This document shows positions 1 through 12,355 of a DNA stretch of 64,000 nucleotides, piece by piece. The notes under the pieces are model-generated. The model searched no databases and was not told where the DNA came from. It saw nothing but the letters and a program-made list of their open reading frames with translations. Each line of letters opens with the position of its first letter. Position 1 is the stretch's first letter. The translations under genes were made by a program, and so were the position numbers. Source of the DNA: Rhodocollybia butyracea (Eukaryota; Basidiomycota; Agaricomycetes; Agaricales; Omphalotaceae); NCBI GenBank assembly GCA_015501585.1, contig JADNRY010000079.1, positions 1 to 64,000 on the forward strand. Reading direction: 5' to 3'.

Positions 1-819
1 ATCATCGCCTCGATCGCTGGGTTTGTGGCCGGATTAGTGGCGTGGCTGGTTACGACTGCTACTCTCTACGAAGGCGTTATCAACGTCACAGTACGTCTGT
101 TTCAGCGAGACTCGTTGTGCTGTGTTCACTTTTGTCCCCGTTTTTAGACCACTGGTGCTAATTTTCCTATGTTGGCGGGCAATTTGGCATCAATTGGAGT
201 CGGAGGTATACTTGCCATGGCCACCTCGTTGATTGTATGCGAAGAAACTCTCTGCGTTCTAGACTGAGCCCCTCATTTCGCCTAATCCGTTTGTTTGTTT
301 AGTGGCCTGATGACTTTGATTTCAACATCACCCGAGCTATCAACAATCCCGATGCAAAGTCAGAGCCGATGAAACATCAAGATAAATCCGAGGCTGAAGA
401 TATGGAGAACAAAGAAGGGAGTGAGGAGGCGGCGTCACCGTCTGTAATTGACTCGACGGTTGCGACGGAGGAAGAGTTGGACCCTGTTAAGCTCCAGGCA
501 GCTTTCAGGTTTGCTGCGTGGTCATCTTTGGCTTTGGTGCGTTAACTCAGTAGCTCAATCGGCCTTTGGCTGACGTTTGATACAGTTGTTGGTACTCATT
601 ATTTTGATCCCCTTACCACTATTCTTTGCGCAAACTATATACGGAGTAGCTGGATTTTCCGCTTGGGTAATTATCGGGATTATCTGGACGTTTACTTCGA
701 CGTTCGTTGTGGTTCTGTATCCTCTATGGGAAAGTCGAGAGGCTTTGCAACTTATTGGAAGAGGTATCATTAAAGTAAGCAGTGCTTTCGGCCGGAATAA
801 AACTGGAAACTCATTTTGA
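1..819 (+). CDS. Urea/solute:sodium symporter, 3' end (DUR3-like)
   Basis: Only the C-terminal part is in the window; the gene starts upstream. Exons 1-90, 148-234, 303-536 and 586-819 keep frame across three GT-AG introns of 49-68 nt. The first two exons encode hydrophobic helices and the family block PMLAGNLASIGVGG followed by WPDDFDF, which is characteristic of fungal DUR3 urea transporters of the sodium:solute symporter superfamily. An acidic, Lys/Glu-rich cytosolic loop follows (third exon), then a final pair of membrane helices. The predicted role is proton- or sodium-coupled urea (or polyamine) uptake at the plasma membrane. Substrate cannot be read from this fragment. Confidence 0.85.
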
Positions 820-1357
820 AGCGTAACAGGATATTTTCGCGAATGGAAGTGGGAAATATGTAGTAAAAGCTCGGTCCCTTGCCTAGTAATTTGTGGCGGA
901 AATGCGAATTTGTACGTTTGGAATTTTGACTGTCGTCGATGAGCTCAAAGAGTGGCAAGGAGGCGTGTACCTTGCTGGATGTAAAGTCCACGGAGTGGTT
1001 GGTCAAAGCTGTGATTAATGATACCAAATTTGTACATCAGTGATGATTAGCGCCCTACGATAAACAAAGTTGCAGACGATTTTCTGTATATTTTGTGTAT
1101 TATTCTGGCTCAAGCTCATAGACTGGTGAGCTTATCACGCATGCGGTTACAGGTGACACAGCTGAACAGGACTAGTGTGCAAAAAAAAATTAAGACTTTT
1201 GACAATGACTGATCAGCGACATTTTTTGACATTCGAAGCTCAATTAGGAACCTGGCTTTCTTTACTGGATATAAAGAGAAAACCAAAGCCGGTTCAGAAA
1301 TCTCATACCGGCGTCAGACTTGTTTGCTTCTGTGTCTTCCACTATCATCACCTTCCA

Positions 1358-4300
1358 ATGACTTTTGCTGTATTGAGAAGTCTTCATGCTCTCATTGGTG
1401 ACGCTCTCGACGATATCGAGAGAGTATACGCTGAGTCCGAAAGTTCGGCCCAAAATTCGCGAACTTCAACTCCTAGAACGCCTTCCACGTCCACGTCGCA
1501 GCATAAATCCAGCAATTCTGGACAAGGACACGTCTATGCTTCTCCTCCGCCATCCCCATTAATCTCAGCATCTTTTCAAAATCGCTCGACAACGCCAGTC
1601 TCCAATAATCTTGATTTTCCTTCCCTAGATGTCCCTTTCGATGCAAACTCTCCTTCTGAAAGCCTCACAGCGCATCCGGTTGTGATATCTGCAGTCAATC
1701 GGATCGTGGCGGCAGCAGGACAGATGAGCGCAACCGTCCAAATACCGTTCTTGACGTTATGTGATGCTGGAATGGGGGTAAGCAGCCTCCTTTACTTTAT
1801 CGACGCGTTTATTATTCTAGTTACTGATGTTACTTCCGCAGTTCCATTTACCTTCGTGCCTCCGGCTCCTCGAAGCAACACACACCGTCGAAATTCTACG
1901 TGAAGCAGGCCCGGAGGGTTTACACGTAAAACGGATCGCCGAGAAGAATGGCGTCGATAAGAACAAGCTCGGTGCGTTCCTGGCGTCGGAGTCACGCGTT
2001 CTTCTTTTCGTTCGACTTCCATGACGCTAACTCTCTGTGCTCCTAGCCCATATCCTTCGTCTACTCGCGACTCACCATATACTGCGGGAAGTAAGTCCAG
2101 ATGTCTTCGCCAATAACCGATTATCCTCTGCTCTTGATACCGGGAAGTCATCCGAGGAGCTGATGCGGAGGTAACATCTGTGTAGCTTTTCTGGCATGCG
2201 AAAGTTGCTTACCTTGTCATACAGCCCAGAGACCAAGTACAATGACACCAACGGTATTTCAGCTTTCGTTGGGATGTGGTACGTACTGCCAACCCTTTTT
2301 GGTACCCCCTCTCACTTTTTTCAGCACTGACGAGTTGTTCAAATCTGCCGGGTCTCTCACCGAAACGTACTTTCTCTCTCCACAAAGACATCAGAATGGA
2401 CGAGAACCAACTCGGGCGCCTTTTAATTATGCTTTCGGATGTGAAGGCGTCGGGTTTTTTGGTTGGCTTGAAGGCGAAGGAATTGCGAATGGACTCACTA
2501 GGAATGAAAGCTCAATTCCCGACGTCGTCACCCCGCTTGGAGGCACCCATAAACGCGGAGCTTCGAGTATCGGAAAGAAAGCCGACATGTACAGCGTCAA
2601 AGCTAACGATAAATCCAGTAACAAAGTTCCCGATAACCCTAATCGCTTTAGGCTGGAAAGATTCGGCAAAGCGATGACTGGTACAGTATCTTGGGAGGTC
2701 CCAGGTGCCGTTTTAAATGGTGAGTTTTCCTGGTTGTATATGATGTAGGTTACAGCTGAGCTACTTCTAGGGTTTGATTGGCAGTCTTTACCGAAAGGAA
2801 GTACCATCGTCGATGTTGGAGGAGGAATCGGTTCCACTAGCATGCTCCTCGCGCATGCATACTCGGATGGCTCACAAGATGACGACGCTCTTGGTCTAAA
2901 GTTCGTCATTCAAGACCGGGAAGTAGTGGTCGATATGGGTCAGAAAGCGTGGAAAGCAAAATGTCCGGAGCTTCTCGAATCTGGGATTGCCCAGTTCCAA
3001 GGTAATTATTCTGGCGTGTTCCCGTTCGATATCTGACTCGTACTCGGACAGTGCATGACTTTTTCACTCCACAGCCTATAAAGAACGCCGCCGTATTCAT
3101 CCTTCGCGTAGTGCTCCACGACTGGCCTGATGCATTCGCGCAAAGAATCCTGCTTCGGCTGCGGGAGGCCGCAACACCCGACACAAAGCTTCTCATCGCA
3201 GACTTTGTGCTACCACTTGCATGTACAGATAACTTTGAGACTTCGCAGAGTGAAGAAGGAGGTGAAATCACAGGCATCCAGGGAGCAGAGACAAAGCTGG
3301 CTCCTGCTCCACTTCTTCCGAATCTTGGGAAAGCAAGCGCTAATGTATATTGGATGGATATGACGGTGAGTTCAGATGAGCGATAAGCTCCAGATTGTTA
3401 CTTATAAAATGATATCAGATGCAATGTATGTTCAACGGACAGGAACGCACTCTTCGAGAAATCGTTTCTCTAGCTCACTCCGCTGGATGGAAGGTCACGA
3501 AAGTTACGAAAGCCCCTGGTTCGCTCTTTGGCCATATCGTTGCAGTACCTTTCGAGATACCAGCTCAACGCCGAGCGAGGGCTGGAAGCGGTTCTGCCTT
3601 TTTCGACGTTCCAACATCGAATTATATGGGTGGAAGTACTCTTAATCCTCACGACGAGCTTAATCTGAAAGAGATGGGCCGGGCTAGCTCGAGATGCGGA
3701 ACTCCTACATTCGGATCGAGGATGGATCTACCTTCATACGAAGAGGCTAGGGCGAGATTTGGCGGTGGAATCCGAGGAACCGTGAGGCGACCTGGTCCAA
3801 GCGTTCTTGTCCGGTCTACGTTGAAGCCTTCCATTCTTCCCGCTGCTGGACTAGCGAAAAAGAAGAGACCATCGCCACTAGCTGCAGTCCCACAATCACC
3901 GTCTCCTGTCCCACGAAATTCCACTTCTTCACCTCGTCCTCCACTAATCCAGGTCCCGCAATCTCCATTAAAGCGTCGAACCTCCCACGCTCAGATTAAT
4001 CAGATCTATTCGACCCAGCACCCATCGCCTACTATATCCCGTCAACAGCCACTGTCTCCTCGTGTTCAGCCAAGTTCATTTTCTTTGAGCCGACGGTCTT
4101 CATTAGCCAATTTATCAAATTATGCCAGCCTGACATTGAAAGAACCTCCCCCGCCTCTTCCTAGTTTGAACTTGAGCACCTGTGCGGCCACTCGACCATC
4201 CGAATCTCCGCTTCCTTCGTCTCAGATTCCTCTTTCGCCGTCATCCCCGTTGTTCTCTCGATCCAATGTTAACCGGGGTTCACCCGGTCTTGTATCCTCT

Positions 4301-4570
4301 CGCACACCCGCTGCCATATCACCAAGCTCACCAAGCCCCAGCCTCACCCATCGACGCTCCTATGCTACTCTATCACCCAGTTCTATACCGAGGAAACGAT
4401 CAGAGAACACTGTTGCTACACTGCCGTCTCTATCTCTCGGTGGGAAAGGAAATACACTCATGCGGACATTATCCGACCTGAGTGATGTCAATGGAAGTTT
4501 GAATGGACCACACAGCGGGGAGAAGGGTGGGAGACTTGGCCTTTGGATTTCGGCGAAACTTTGCCACTGA
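1358..4570 (+). CDS. O-methyltransferase (family 2, SAM-dependent) with long Ser/Pro-rich tail
   Basis: Eight exons: 1358-1777, 1842-1971, 2047-2170, 2225-2278, 2325-2719, 2771-3001, 3052-3365, 3419-4570; about 939 residues. The N-terminal part (about 140-180) has the helix-turn-helix dimerisation block of plant/fungal OMTs. The SAM-binding loop VDVGGGIG lies near residue 391 and the catalytic His in VLHDW is near residue 474, matching sterigmatocystin- or caffeate-type OMTs. The start MTFAVLRSL was chosen because it opens the conserved-looking frame. From about residue 620 the protein becomes a Ser/Pro/Arg-rich, probably disordered tail of roughly 300 residues, absent from ordinary OMTs. At 4486-4560 the reading frame ends while another open frame (4543-4731) continues with orderly sequence, suggesting a missed splice or an indel. 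Substrate is unknown; no biosynthetic cluster is visible. Confidence 0.85.
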
Positions 4571-4731
4571 ATCCGGGAGAGTGCGAGGACAACGGAATTT
4601 GTACGAACACGGATTCGAAGGAAAGCTTGGTACCGGGTGGGAGTGTACTGGCTGCTGCTGCGCGTATTGAGAGCATAAAAATCAGCCGGCGCACACTTAG
4701 CCGGAAATCGTCGATGGCTACTTTGAATTGA
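4543..4731 (+). other. Open frame likely to be the displaced C-terminus of the O-methyltransferase
   Basis: This 62-codon frame overlaps the end of the O-methyltransferase gene in a different frame and runs 161 bases beyond its stop. It has balanced composition and basic/Ser-rich ends (SRRTLSRKSS) like the tail before it. It is probably the true C-terminus, reached by an unrecognised intron or lost through a one-base change between 4486 and 4543. No intron of normal size with good sites was found. Confidence 0.35.
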
Positions 4732-4739
4732 AAGTATTC

Positions 4740-5566
4740 TGGCTAATTTGTATTCTTGTAATCGCATAGAATTAGTATAGCTCTGGGTCATTGGTTTTTT
4801 CGTACCTGTAGTTCTAATTTGTTTTCTCTCACATGTTCTCCTAACGAAGGATACCAGTAGTTGATGACTTGAAATAATTCCTCCATCCTACAAACAAATC
4901 AGTCTTAGCAAGACTTGATAGGAGGCCATCTGACTCTGCTGTGGCTTGTTCCAGTTCTTTGGTAAAGGAGCTGTCCTTCCAGCCTCCTAAACGAGCAAAC
5001 AAGAGATGACCCTTGCAATTCATAAGTAAATCATAATGATCGTCAGATTCAGGCCAACTGGCCAACTCCCAAAAACTTGAAAAAACCCCAGTCTCCACGG
5101 ACATAAACCATAAGCCGGCCAACTTAGCGGGGGAGGTGGTGTCATGACATAGAGCTTGATAAGTCAGCGTGATTCACCTTCGTTCTAGACTTTCGTTTAC
5201 CTCCGCTTTGGCATCCGCCGCTGCTGTGCAATATTGTTGTTGTAGGGTAACTTGAAGAGAAGTAAAGCTTACGACTGAAAGAAAGACAGTACAACCACTG
5301 AGAAGATAGGCGGAAGAGTCATCTGGCGCTGATCAGATAATCGTACGTACCTCACACGCTTGTTACCCAGATGCTTTCTTCGGGGCTGCTGCCAGGCACG
5401 AGAAATATGGATCAAAGTTCTTAGCTTCAAATGTCCTTCTATGTTTAAGTTTTAGTATGTATGCGTCCAAAATCTGGCAGAAAGATACTATACCTCAGTT
5501 TGAGACGCGACGCGGGGAACATTCCCTTCGGGGGCCTGCGGTTTATTTTCCTTACATTTTCTAAGT

Positions 5567-5597
<31 letters not shown>

Positions 5598-6147
5598 TCT
5601 GGTTGAGGGTCTGAAGGGTTTACGCCCTCTAACGAAAGGCACTTCTTTCGACCTAAGGGGCTATGACTTTGGTAGACTTTGGTAGGGGCACTGGCGAGAT
5701 GATTCTGTTGAACGGTATGGTTCGTCGATCAATCCACGGCAAGTAAATAAATCATGAAACAACCTTCTATCAGGTAGAGCCAGGCAAAGAGGGAGACCTA
5801 GGGTCGGGGTTTATTGAAGGAGAAGTTGTAAAGTACCAGATCTGGCAGGTGGCATTCATTCATTATTCAAAAACATGACCGAAATACTCGATCGCCAAAT
5901 AGTTTGAAGGGGTCCATCCGATACGAGCCTAGCAATTATCGCAAAAGGCTATAGCTTAAACACATGGATATCGATGTACACCAACTACAAAAAAACAACG
6001 AAGTCCTGGGGAGATTCAAGAACCTAGCTTATGTGTTCGACCTACCACGACGTGATGATGCTTTGACCTAGCCTTTTTAAGTGTCCTACGGGGAAAAGGG
6101 CATCAGAGTTGGTGGTGGGCAGTGTGCCGTTTTGCACTAGATTAATT
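4740..6147. other. Intergenic region with no convincing gene
   Basis: A minus-strand frame at 4841-5122 (93 codons) has plausible amino-acid composition but no start context, splice partners or family motif. A (TC)13 tract lies inside. The 3' part, 5690-6147, is the downstream flank of the aldolase gene. Confidence 0.5.
5571..5596. repeat. (TC)n microsatellite
   Basis: Thirteen uninterrupted TC dinucleotides, visible directly. Confidence 0.95.
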
Positions 6148-7758
6148 TCAAGCCTTCATAGCGGCTTTGAACTCTGCACTAAGGCCCGCTTGCATGGCTC
6201 CAACGTCTGACGTTACACTGATCTAAAACATCCACAGTTAGCTCTAGTTAGCTTCAGTATGTACCAACACGGTAAAAAGACTTGCCATATCAAATCCTTC
6301 GGCAGCACGTTGTGCGGCCTGAGAGCCAGAAGTACAATACATCGCACTAACAGTGTGAAAAGTGTGCTCAAGACAAAGATGACGTGTAGCAGGATTCAAT
6401 ACATACCACTTTTTCCCAGCCTCGTGGGCAACTCTCAAAATCCTCTGGATGACCTTCTCGACTTCGTAATGTGGGTTTGGAGAAGGTGGTGGGTAGCCCA
6501 GAGAAATGGACAAGTCGTATGGTCCGATAAACAATCCGTCTATCCCGTCCTCTTCTGCAATGGCTTTCACATTATCCACTCCCTCACGAGTTTCGATCTG
6601 AACAAGAACAATAACGCTTTCGTTCGCCACGTTGAGATATTCCCCCGCGTTTGATATATTCCAATTTTCTTGTGTGTAAGGACTTCCGAAGCCTCGTCTG
6701 CCTATGGGAGGGAAACGACTGGAGAGGGCGACTTCACGCGCTTGAGATGTAGTTGATACCTGATTTAACAAATCAATCAAGAGATCCGATTATCCAGAGT
6801 CTTTTTTTTTTTTTTTTTTTTCAATCATATTTATTCGCATCTGCGCGATAGCGTATGGTAGCGAGTATACGTACAGTAGGTACTACAGTGAGAGAATTTG
6901 TACTGTCAAGGTGAATGGCTCTGTCTGCAACAGTAAGTTCCCGAAGGAACAGGGCGAGAGCGTGCTCCCTGCCAGATTACGCACTGGTCAGCGGTGTGTC
7001 AATGTCCGTGCGTTGTGGTGGATAGGTAATGTAAGGTAGGTAATGTATATAAGAGAAAAGATGAGAGATGAGAGAGATAGATGTGAAAGAGATGTGAAAG
7101 AGATGATAGTGAGAGAGAACAGGAAAGAAGATAGATAGAGCAGAGACTGAGTGAAAGGTAAATGAGACAGAGGAAACAAGAAACTACCCGTCTTCCTCTT
7201 CTGGCAACTCCGGTAGGTCCCCGAGGATGTGGTGGAAGCGCTTGGTTTCGTCAACATATAGAAAAAGATGCCGTAAGAGTTTGGGTGATGTGAGGAGAGA
7301 GCGCATATTCCAGTGCTTCCTGCTGACAATCTGTCGTAGGCGGTATCCAGAGTCTTAGTATACCATAGGAACCAAAACGCCTAGAAGCTACTGAGTATCG
7401 GTCAAGATTAGGAGAGAAAGCATTCATTACCTCGGGCCCCAGCATCCAAAGCATACTTGATCTGCCAGTTGACACCTTCCGAGCCATTTCCAGTACCTTG
7501 GCCGGTGGCGGGGATGCGAATCAGTGCGCTAGGTCCGTCCTTCACGCCGTGAATCGCAGCAACGACCTCAGTTGCACCAGCAGGATTCAAAGGGAGTAGA
7601 CCATGTTCACAATCTAACATGATCCAAGATTGATTGTGGGGGCTGCCTGCAAGAGCTCTAGCAACGGAGCGTGCGTGAACAAAGCCACCTGTGGTCAGCC
7701 AAGTTCCAAAAGCTGGCTTATTCGCCTTGAAGGCAGTCAAAAGCGCATGTGTGGCCAT
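6148..7758 (-). CDS. HpcH/HpaI-type aldolase (2-keto-3-deoxy or dihydroxyheptenedioate aldolase family)
   Basis: Class II metal-dependent aldolase predicted to cleave or form pyruvate-based aldols in the cytosol; the exact substrate is unknown. Exons, in reading order: 7758-7431, 7380-7364, 6759-6407, 6346-6286, 6222-6148; 277 residues, the normal family length. Visible motifs are DCEHGLL (His52, general base region), QIETREG (metal-binding Glu), GLFIGPYDLS (metal-binding Asp), RRGFGSPY, and CTSG near the end. Three oddities: exon 2 is only 17 nt; intron 2 (6760-7363, 604 nt) is about ten times longer than its neighbours; and intron 4 has a GC donor (GCAAGT...TTTTAG), the only splice that restores the conserved ISVTSDVGAMQAG ending. 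A decayed relative lies at 28.5-29.1 kb. Confidence 0.9.
6760..7363 (-). other. Unusually long intron with poly-T and purine tract
   Basis: Second intron of the aldolase gene. It holds a run of about 21 T (6803-6823 on the plus strand) and a GA-rich low-complexity stretch (about 7040-7180). No open frame or exon is needed inside it, because the protein on either side joins without a gap (GVLVPM then VSTTSQAREV). An inserted and decayed element is possible, but no terminal repeats were seen. Confidence 0.6.
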
Positions 7759-8449
7759 TTCACTAGTAGTCGAAGATGAAAAGAACAAAGTCACCAGGCG
7801 ACATACGACATTCGGTACTTGAAAAGTTTTAATCTCATGACCAGAACCAATTCAGAACATTGTTTGAACGAGTATGTGTCAGTAGAGTTTTTGATAATAT
7901 CTAAAGACGAGTCAGGTCAGGTAAAGACGGGGAAAGAGCACCGCAAGACTCAAATACTCAAGACGAACTGAAACTGCGGTCAACGATAACGACGCTTTGC
8001 CCATGGGACAAAAACATATCACGCTGCACTATGAAGCCAAGCGAAGCTTAACAACTATGCAACAGATATACAAAGCATGTAAGTATCGTAAAGTGGACTA
8101 GTGTATTAGGATAGGTTTCACCGGGCGTGGATTGTACGAGGGTAGAGGGTAGGAAATGCAAAGGGTGTCGCAGACAAAACCATTTATATATACAATACGG
8201 ATTGTAGGTAAAAAGAAAAAGAATGAAAACAAGGACGACGACAAACGCCCCAGATGGATGTCATGACAAAACGAGAGAGGACAACGAAAATATATCATGG
8301 CAAGAGAAATTAGAAAGCAGCATTTCAAAAACGGTTTCTGATGCCTGGTGCGAGGAGACGAGACAGAATAGAGTCTAGAGCATGCATAACAAGAAACAGA
8401 AAGACAAGGCATCGTGGTGCAAAAGAAGATATGGGAAAAAGAAGCAAGA
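7759..8449. other. Intergenic, aldolase promoter side
   Basis: Holds the upstream region of the aldolase gene and the 3' flank of the next minus-strand gene. No gene seen. Confidence 0.5.
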
Positions 8450-9521
8450 TTAGGGTCTCGAAGCGGCACGGGCCTGAGGACGCCGAGGACCAAAGAGCTT
8501 CACTGGCCGAAGTGAGACTTCGTCGTCGTCGCCGTCTCGATCCTCCAGCTCATTATCACTGTCAGCGAGATTCGGAGCATTTCGAGCATCCTTCCGGCGA
8601 CGTGCACGATTGGAGGGCGACTCGGGGGAAGACAAAGGTGGAGAAACCTTCTTCTTCTTCGGCCATAATGCTCGCGGAGCACCTCGAAGATCAGGAGTAA
8701 AGTCTTCATGCTCGGGTGGCAAGAGTGAATTTGGATCGGGGGAGCGAGCTCTGTTCCTTTCATGGTCGTAGTAAGGGTTGGGATACGTCTTTTTCACGCC
8801 ACGGCTATACGAAAACAATATTAGTCTTCAATCTCGTTAAACAGAAAAGGTCAGTGACGTACAAGACATATGTGATAGTTGGCTTTTCAGTGGGGAACTC
8901 CTTGGGTGTCCGTGGTGATTTCGACGTAGACGATACATCATTCAAGTCCAAAGGTGACGCCAAGAATGGATTTTCTGGCGAATCTCTAGCTATTCTGGTA
9001 GATTTAGGCGTCTCCGGAGGAGATGTCCCACTGGGGCTAGGGTTCTCCTCTTCCACAGGCAAAAGTTTCAATGCAGGAGGAATTTTTGCCACTGTTGCAT
9101 GTCGACGACGTGACGGCGGCGGCGAAACGGGAGCACTACCCATTGTGGATGACTTCTGCCCACGGCGAGACAAGAACGACGTCGTCGTTTCCGCATCAGA
9201 GTCCGAGTCCGTGTCCAATGTGGGCGATTGTCTGGCTTTGCTTTTACCAGAAGATGATCCAGCCATCCAAAAAGCCGCTTCAACGTCCTCGGTCTTATCC
9301 ACCACATTGTTTATTCGTCTCCTCTTGTATTTCACTTCTCCAATATCTTCTTCTTCTGAGGCCGTTGTTCCATGTTCATCTTCTTCGACCGCCTTTAAGC
9401 TACGAAGCTTGCCGTTCTTCCGTCGCCTGTTTGTTCTGGGTGGCGTAGGAAGTGAGGCAGCAGTAGCAGACCGCTTCAACGGGCGAGCAGTCGCAGGCGA
9501 CTTTATTGACGAATCAGACAT
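8450..9521 (-). CDS. Uncharacterised, probably nuclear, low-complexity protein
   Basis: Two exons, 9521-8863 and 8804-8450, about 337 residues. The start MSDSSIKSP follows an AT-poor leader and opens the only consistent frame. The sequence is charged and Ser/Pro-rich, with several basic clusters (RTNRRRKNGK, KYKRRR, RRRKD) that resemble nuclear localisation signals, TP/SP sites and acidic patches. The most ordered, conserved-looking part is at the splice junction: TITYVFRGVKKTYPNPYYDHE. Repeated SP/TP sites suggest regulation by proline-directed kinases. No catalytic domain is recognised; the family is not known to me. Confidence 0.7.
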
Positions 9522-10738
9522 TTGTTTCTGGTAGGCTACGCGTCTGTCTTGGGTCTCGCTCCAGTTCTGGTCAACGTTCAGGGGCAATTTCGGGAGAAAT
9601 GTTAGCGAGGCAGAAAAAGAAATAAAGAGAGGGCAGGTATTGTTTGTGTTATCGGCGCAGATTATGGGAATAAAAAGAAAAGGGTTGTCGCAGAAAACAA
9701 TGGCGCAGGTCCAAGCGTTGGGCACGTGGTCGAACAATAGACCGGCGTGACCGGCCCGGAGCACTGCCACTTCCCTTCCAGTAATAACTCTTGAGGTCCT
9801 TATCTTTCATGTATTAATACGTAGAACTACGTAGAGGGTGCCACAAGCCGGTTGATATTCGAAACATGTAGAAACAATACACTACTAATATCGACTCATC
9901 GAGTTACATCGATATCCAGAAATGAGCTCTAAGCGAAAGGAGATTTCATTCCCCATAGGTATTATATAGAAATCGGTACTCGGTAGGTACTTAGGCGACG
10001 CCCCAGGATTCTGACTCTTTCGGAGGACTTAACCCAAGCGTCACGGAGGTGCCAGTCAGATGAAAAACAGACGGTCGTGCCAACAAAGTTCCTATAAAAC
10101 TTCTATCCAGTGCGTCACCCCACGACCAGCCTCGACCACCATTCGCATGAGTTGCATCGCAATGAGTTCAGCCCTTCACTACATGAATAGATAATCTTCG
10201 TAAACAATGTAGCTTTTCAAACAGCATGGTCTGGAAGGTTGGCGGGTACCGCGGCCGGAGTATCACCCTAAACTTTCCCTCTCACCAGTATCTTCAAAAA
10301 TGGCAGATAATGGAACCTGCCACGTAACTTGGCTTTGTCACAGATATGTCCATGATATTTAGAACTTTTGCATTCAATGCATTGAAGATTCTCAGCTCGA
10401 AAACTGTATGAAGACCAGAAGAAGATCAGACCTTAATGTCAGTGAGGAGCTCTTATTTTGGTGGTGTACAAACAATTCATAAAGCACTTATTAATTCCAG
10501 TGGAATTTCAGAACTGTAAAAAAGCCAGCACTGCGCCAGTGCTTAATTTTTCAAATCATACAATTCAAGGAGCTTCCCTGTTAGACTCGCTGGCATAGAT
10601 AACAACGGAGAACAAGGAAGAAGAAACATAACTGCTGATGGAACATAGTGCATAACCTTGAAGGTGCTATATTGTGCAAAAAGCGCGCGCTCATTTTGCA
10701 TCAAGCAAAGGGAGGGAAACGCAGAAAGTAGGGCCTTA
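9522..10738. other. Intergenic region
   Basis: About 1.2 kb between two minus-strand genes. No frame with coding character on either strand; the 5' 250 bases are the promoter of the upstream gene. Confidence 0.5.
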
Positions 10739-12355
10739 TTATCGGTCAAGTTGTACTGCATCGTTATAGGTGGGAGGATGAGGACCAGAGTCTTCCAAAA
10801 TCTCTGACACTGGGCTACTGAGCAAACGAGAGCTGGTCACAGAATCATCGGTACAAGTCCGAGTTTCCGGACTGAATGTAGTCTCAGAAACCGGAGGATT
10901 GGATCTAAGCTGTGGGGAAATTTTCCTGGAGCTGCACGGACAGCCACAGTTAGTCGAAGGGCTGCCTCTTTGTGTAGCAGTAGTACTGCTATTGGTGACA
11001 CCCACAGCAGTACGGGCGTTGGAAGTACTGGGAGGACTCGGGGATCCTGCAACTTGATTGTTTTGCTGGACATTAGAGAGTACATCCTCGGGGCCTGCTA
11101 GGCAGAAAGGATTGATGAAGACGGATAGCTCGTCATTATTCACCAAATGGGACCCAGGACCCGGTGTCATACCTGGAAATAATGCTCGCTTCCATTCTTT
11201 GTGCCATGTTTTCATCGTTTCGTCTTCGGCAGGAGGTCTAACCCAGGATTTGATTGTCTATGGAAGATCTCAAGATGAACCCTGGAAAACTCTAGCTTAA
11301 TCACGGGCTCACATTCATCAGGTTGATCAGCAAAATTGCGGCTATGAGACCAGCGAGGAGCCTTAGCATGAGAGCATCGCTGTCGGGCTCACACAGATAG
11401 GTGGTGGTGTTATAGCCATTACCGCCAGCCTCAGCATTCACCATTAATAAATTGCCAGACAATCCGAATGATTGGGTTGGACTCGAAGGCGCAGTAACTT
11501 GAGGAAAAACCGCGTTTGTTGACGGGACTACTAATCGAAACGACGCATTGATCACGCCTACGCTTGAAAGAGAATGATTAGAACCTGTCGCCCTCACCTG
11601 GAATTTGCATACCATCTACTGTTATCTCTCCAGCCACTGGAGTAGGTAGTGCGGATAAGACAGTATTTTTTCTATCGACTGAAGCCGTCCCTTGTGTTTC
11701 AACCGTAACAATTCCTTGCGTTTCTCCCGAAGAATCGGAAAAAAATGGCGTGGCACTGTTCGTATTTCTAGAGTTTGTGATTATAGGTTTTCCAGTACTG
11801 AAAATGCAGACTGAATCCTCTTGATACACAATCGATGTCCTACTTGTGCGGTCAGCTAAAGCGTTCTGAAATAAACCGAGACCGTAACCTGGGACCATGT
11901 ACTATCTAGGTAGTTGACCAGTCGACGTACCCAGTACTATCAGTTTGAGTCTCATTGACATTGGGCGATTGTCCCGCAACATCCGAGCCTCTGTGAGACA
12001 AAGCAACTTCATCGTTCACTGTCGCCCGTTTTATATCCTCCTCTGCTTCAAGCGATACCTCCAATGAGCGCGTACCCACCTCTCTTTCCGCAGCCTCCAG
12101 CTCTTTTGCTTTGAGCTCAATGGGGCGGGCACTTACCGAGGCGGACAGGGCGGAAAGCGAGATGATGCCTATTAGTAATCGTATTGGTGAATATTTTCCC
12201 TTAGGCAGGACATATAGTATATCGACGCAAAAGAATCCCGGCTTCTTCCCCCCGCTAGTGGTAGGCAGCGATCGACTGGTATGGTCGCGCGCGTGTGCAT
12301 GCACATACGACATTAGATACTGGAGCAAGGTAGTACTCTGTGATATGCTCATCAT
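10739..12355 (-). CDS. Uncharacterised single-pass membrane protein
   Basis: Four exons, in reading order: 12355-11938, 11888-11598, 11557-11313, 11257-10739; about 490 residues. One strong transmembrane segment (LRLLAGLIAAILLINLMN) sits near the end of exon 3, followed by a soluble tail rich in Ser, Thr and Pro that begins with TIKSWVRPP. A second hydrophobic stretch in exon 1 (LLIGIISLSALSASVSARP) looks like a signal peptide with a cleavage site, but in this model it sits about 60 residues in. The true start may therefore be on another exon. The segment between the two hydrophobic parts is Thr/Ser-rich and probably extracellular. No family recognised. Confidence 0.55.

Noticed and set aside
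4841..5122. A 93-codon minus-strand frame with tidy composition
   Set aside because: No start context, splice partner or recognisable family. It may be a decayed gene but cannot be supported.
7040..7180. GA-rich tract that might be a regulatory element
   Set aside because: It lies in the long aldolase intron; low complexity alone explains it.
8716..9534. A 272-codon plus-strand frame
   Set aside because: It is antisense to the two-exon nuclear-protein gene, whose spliced product is orderly.
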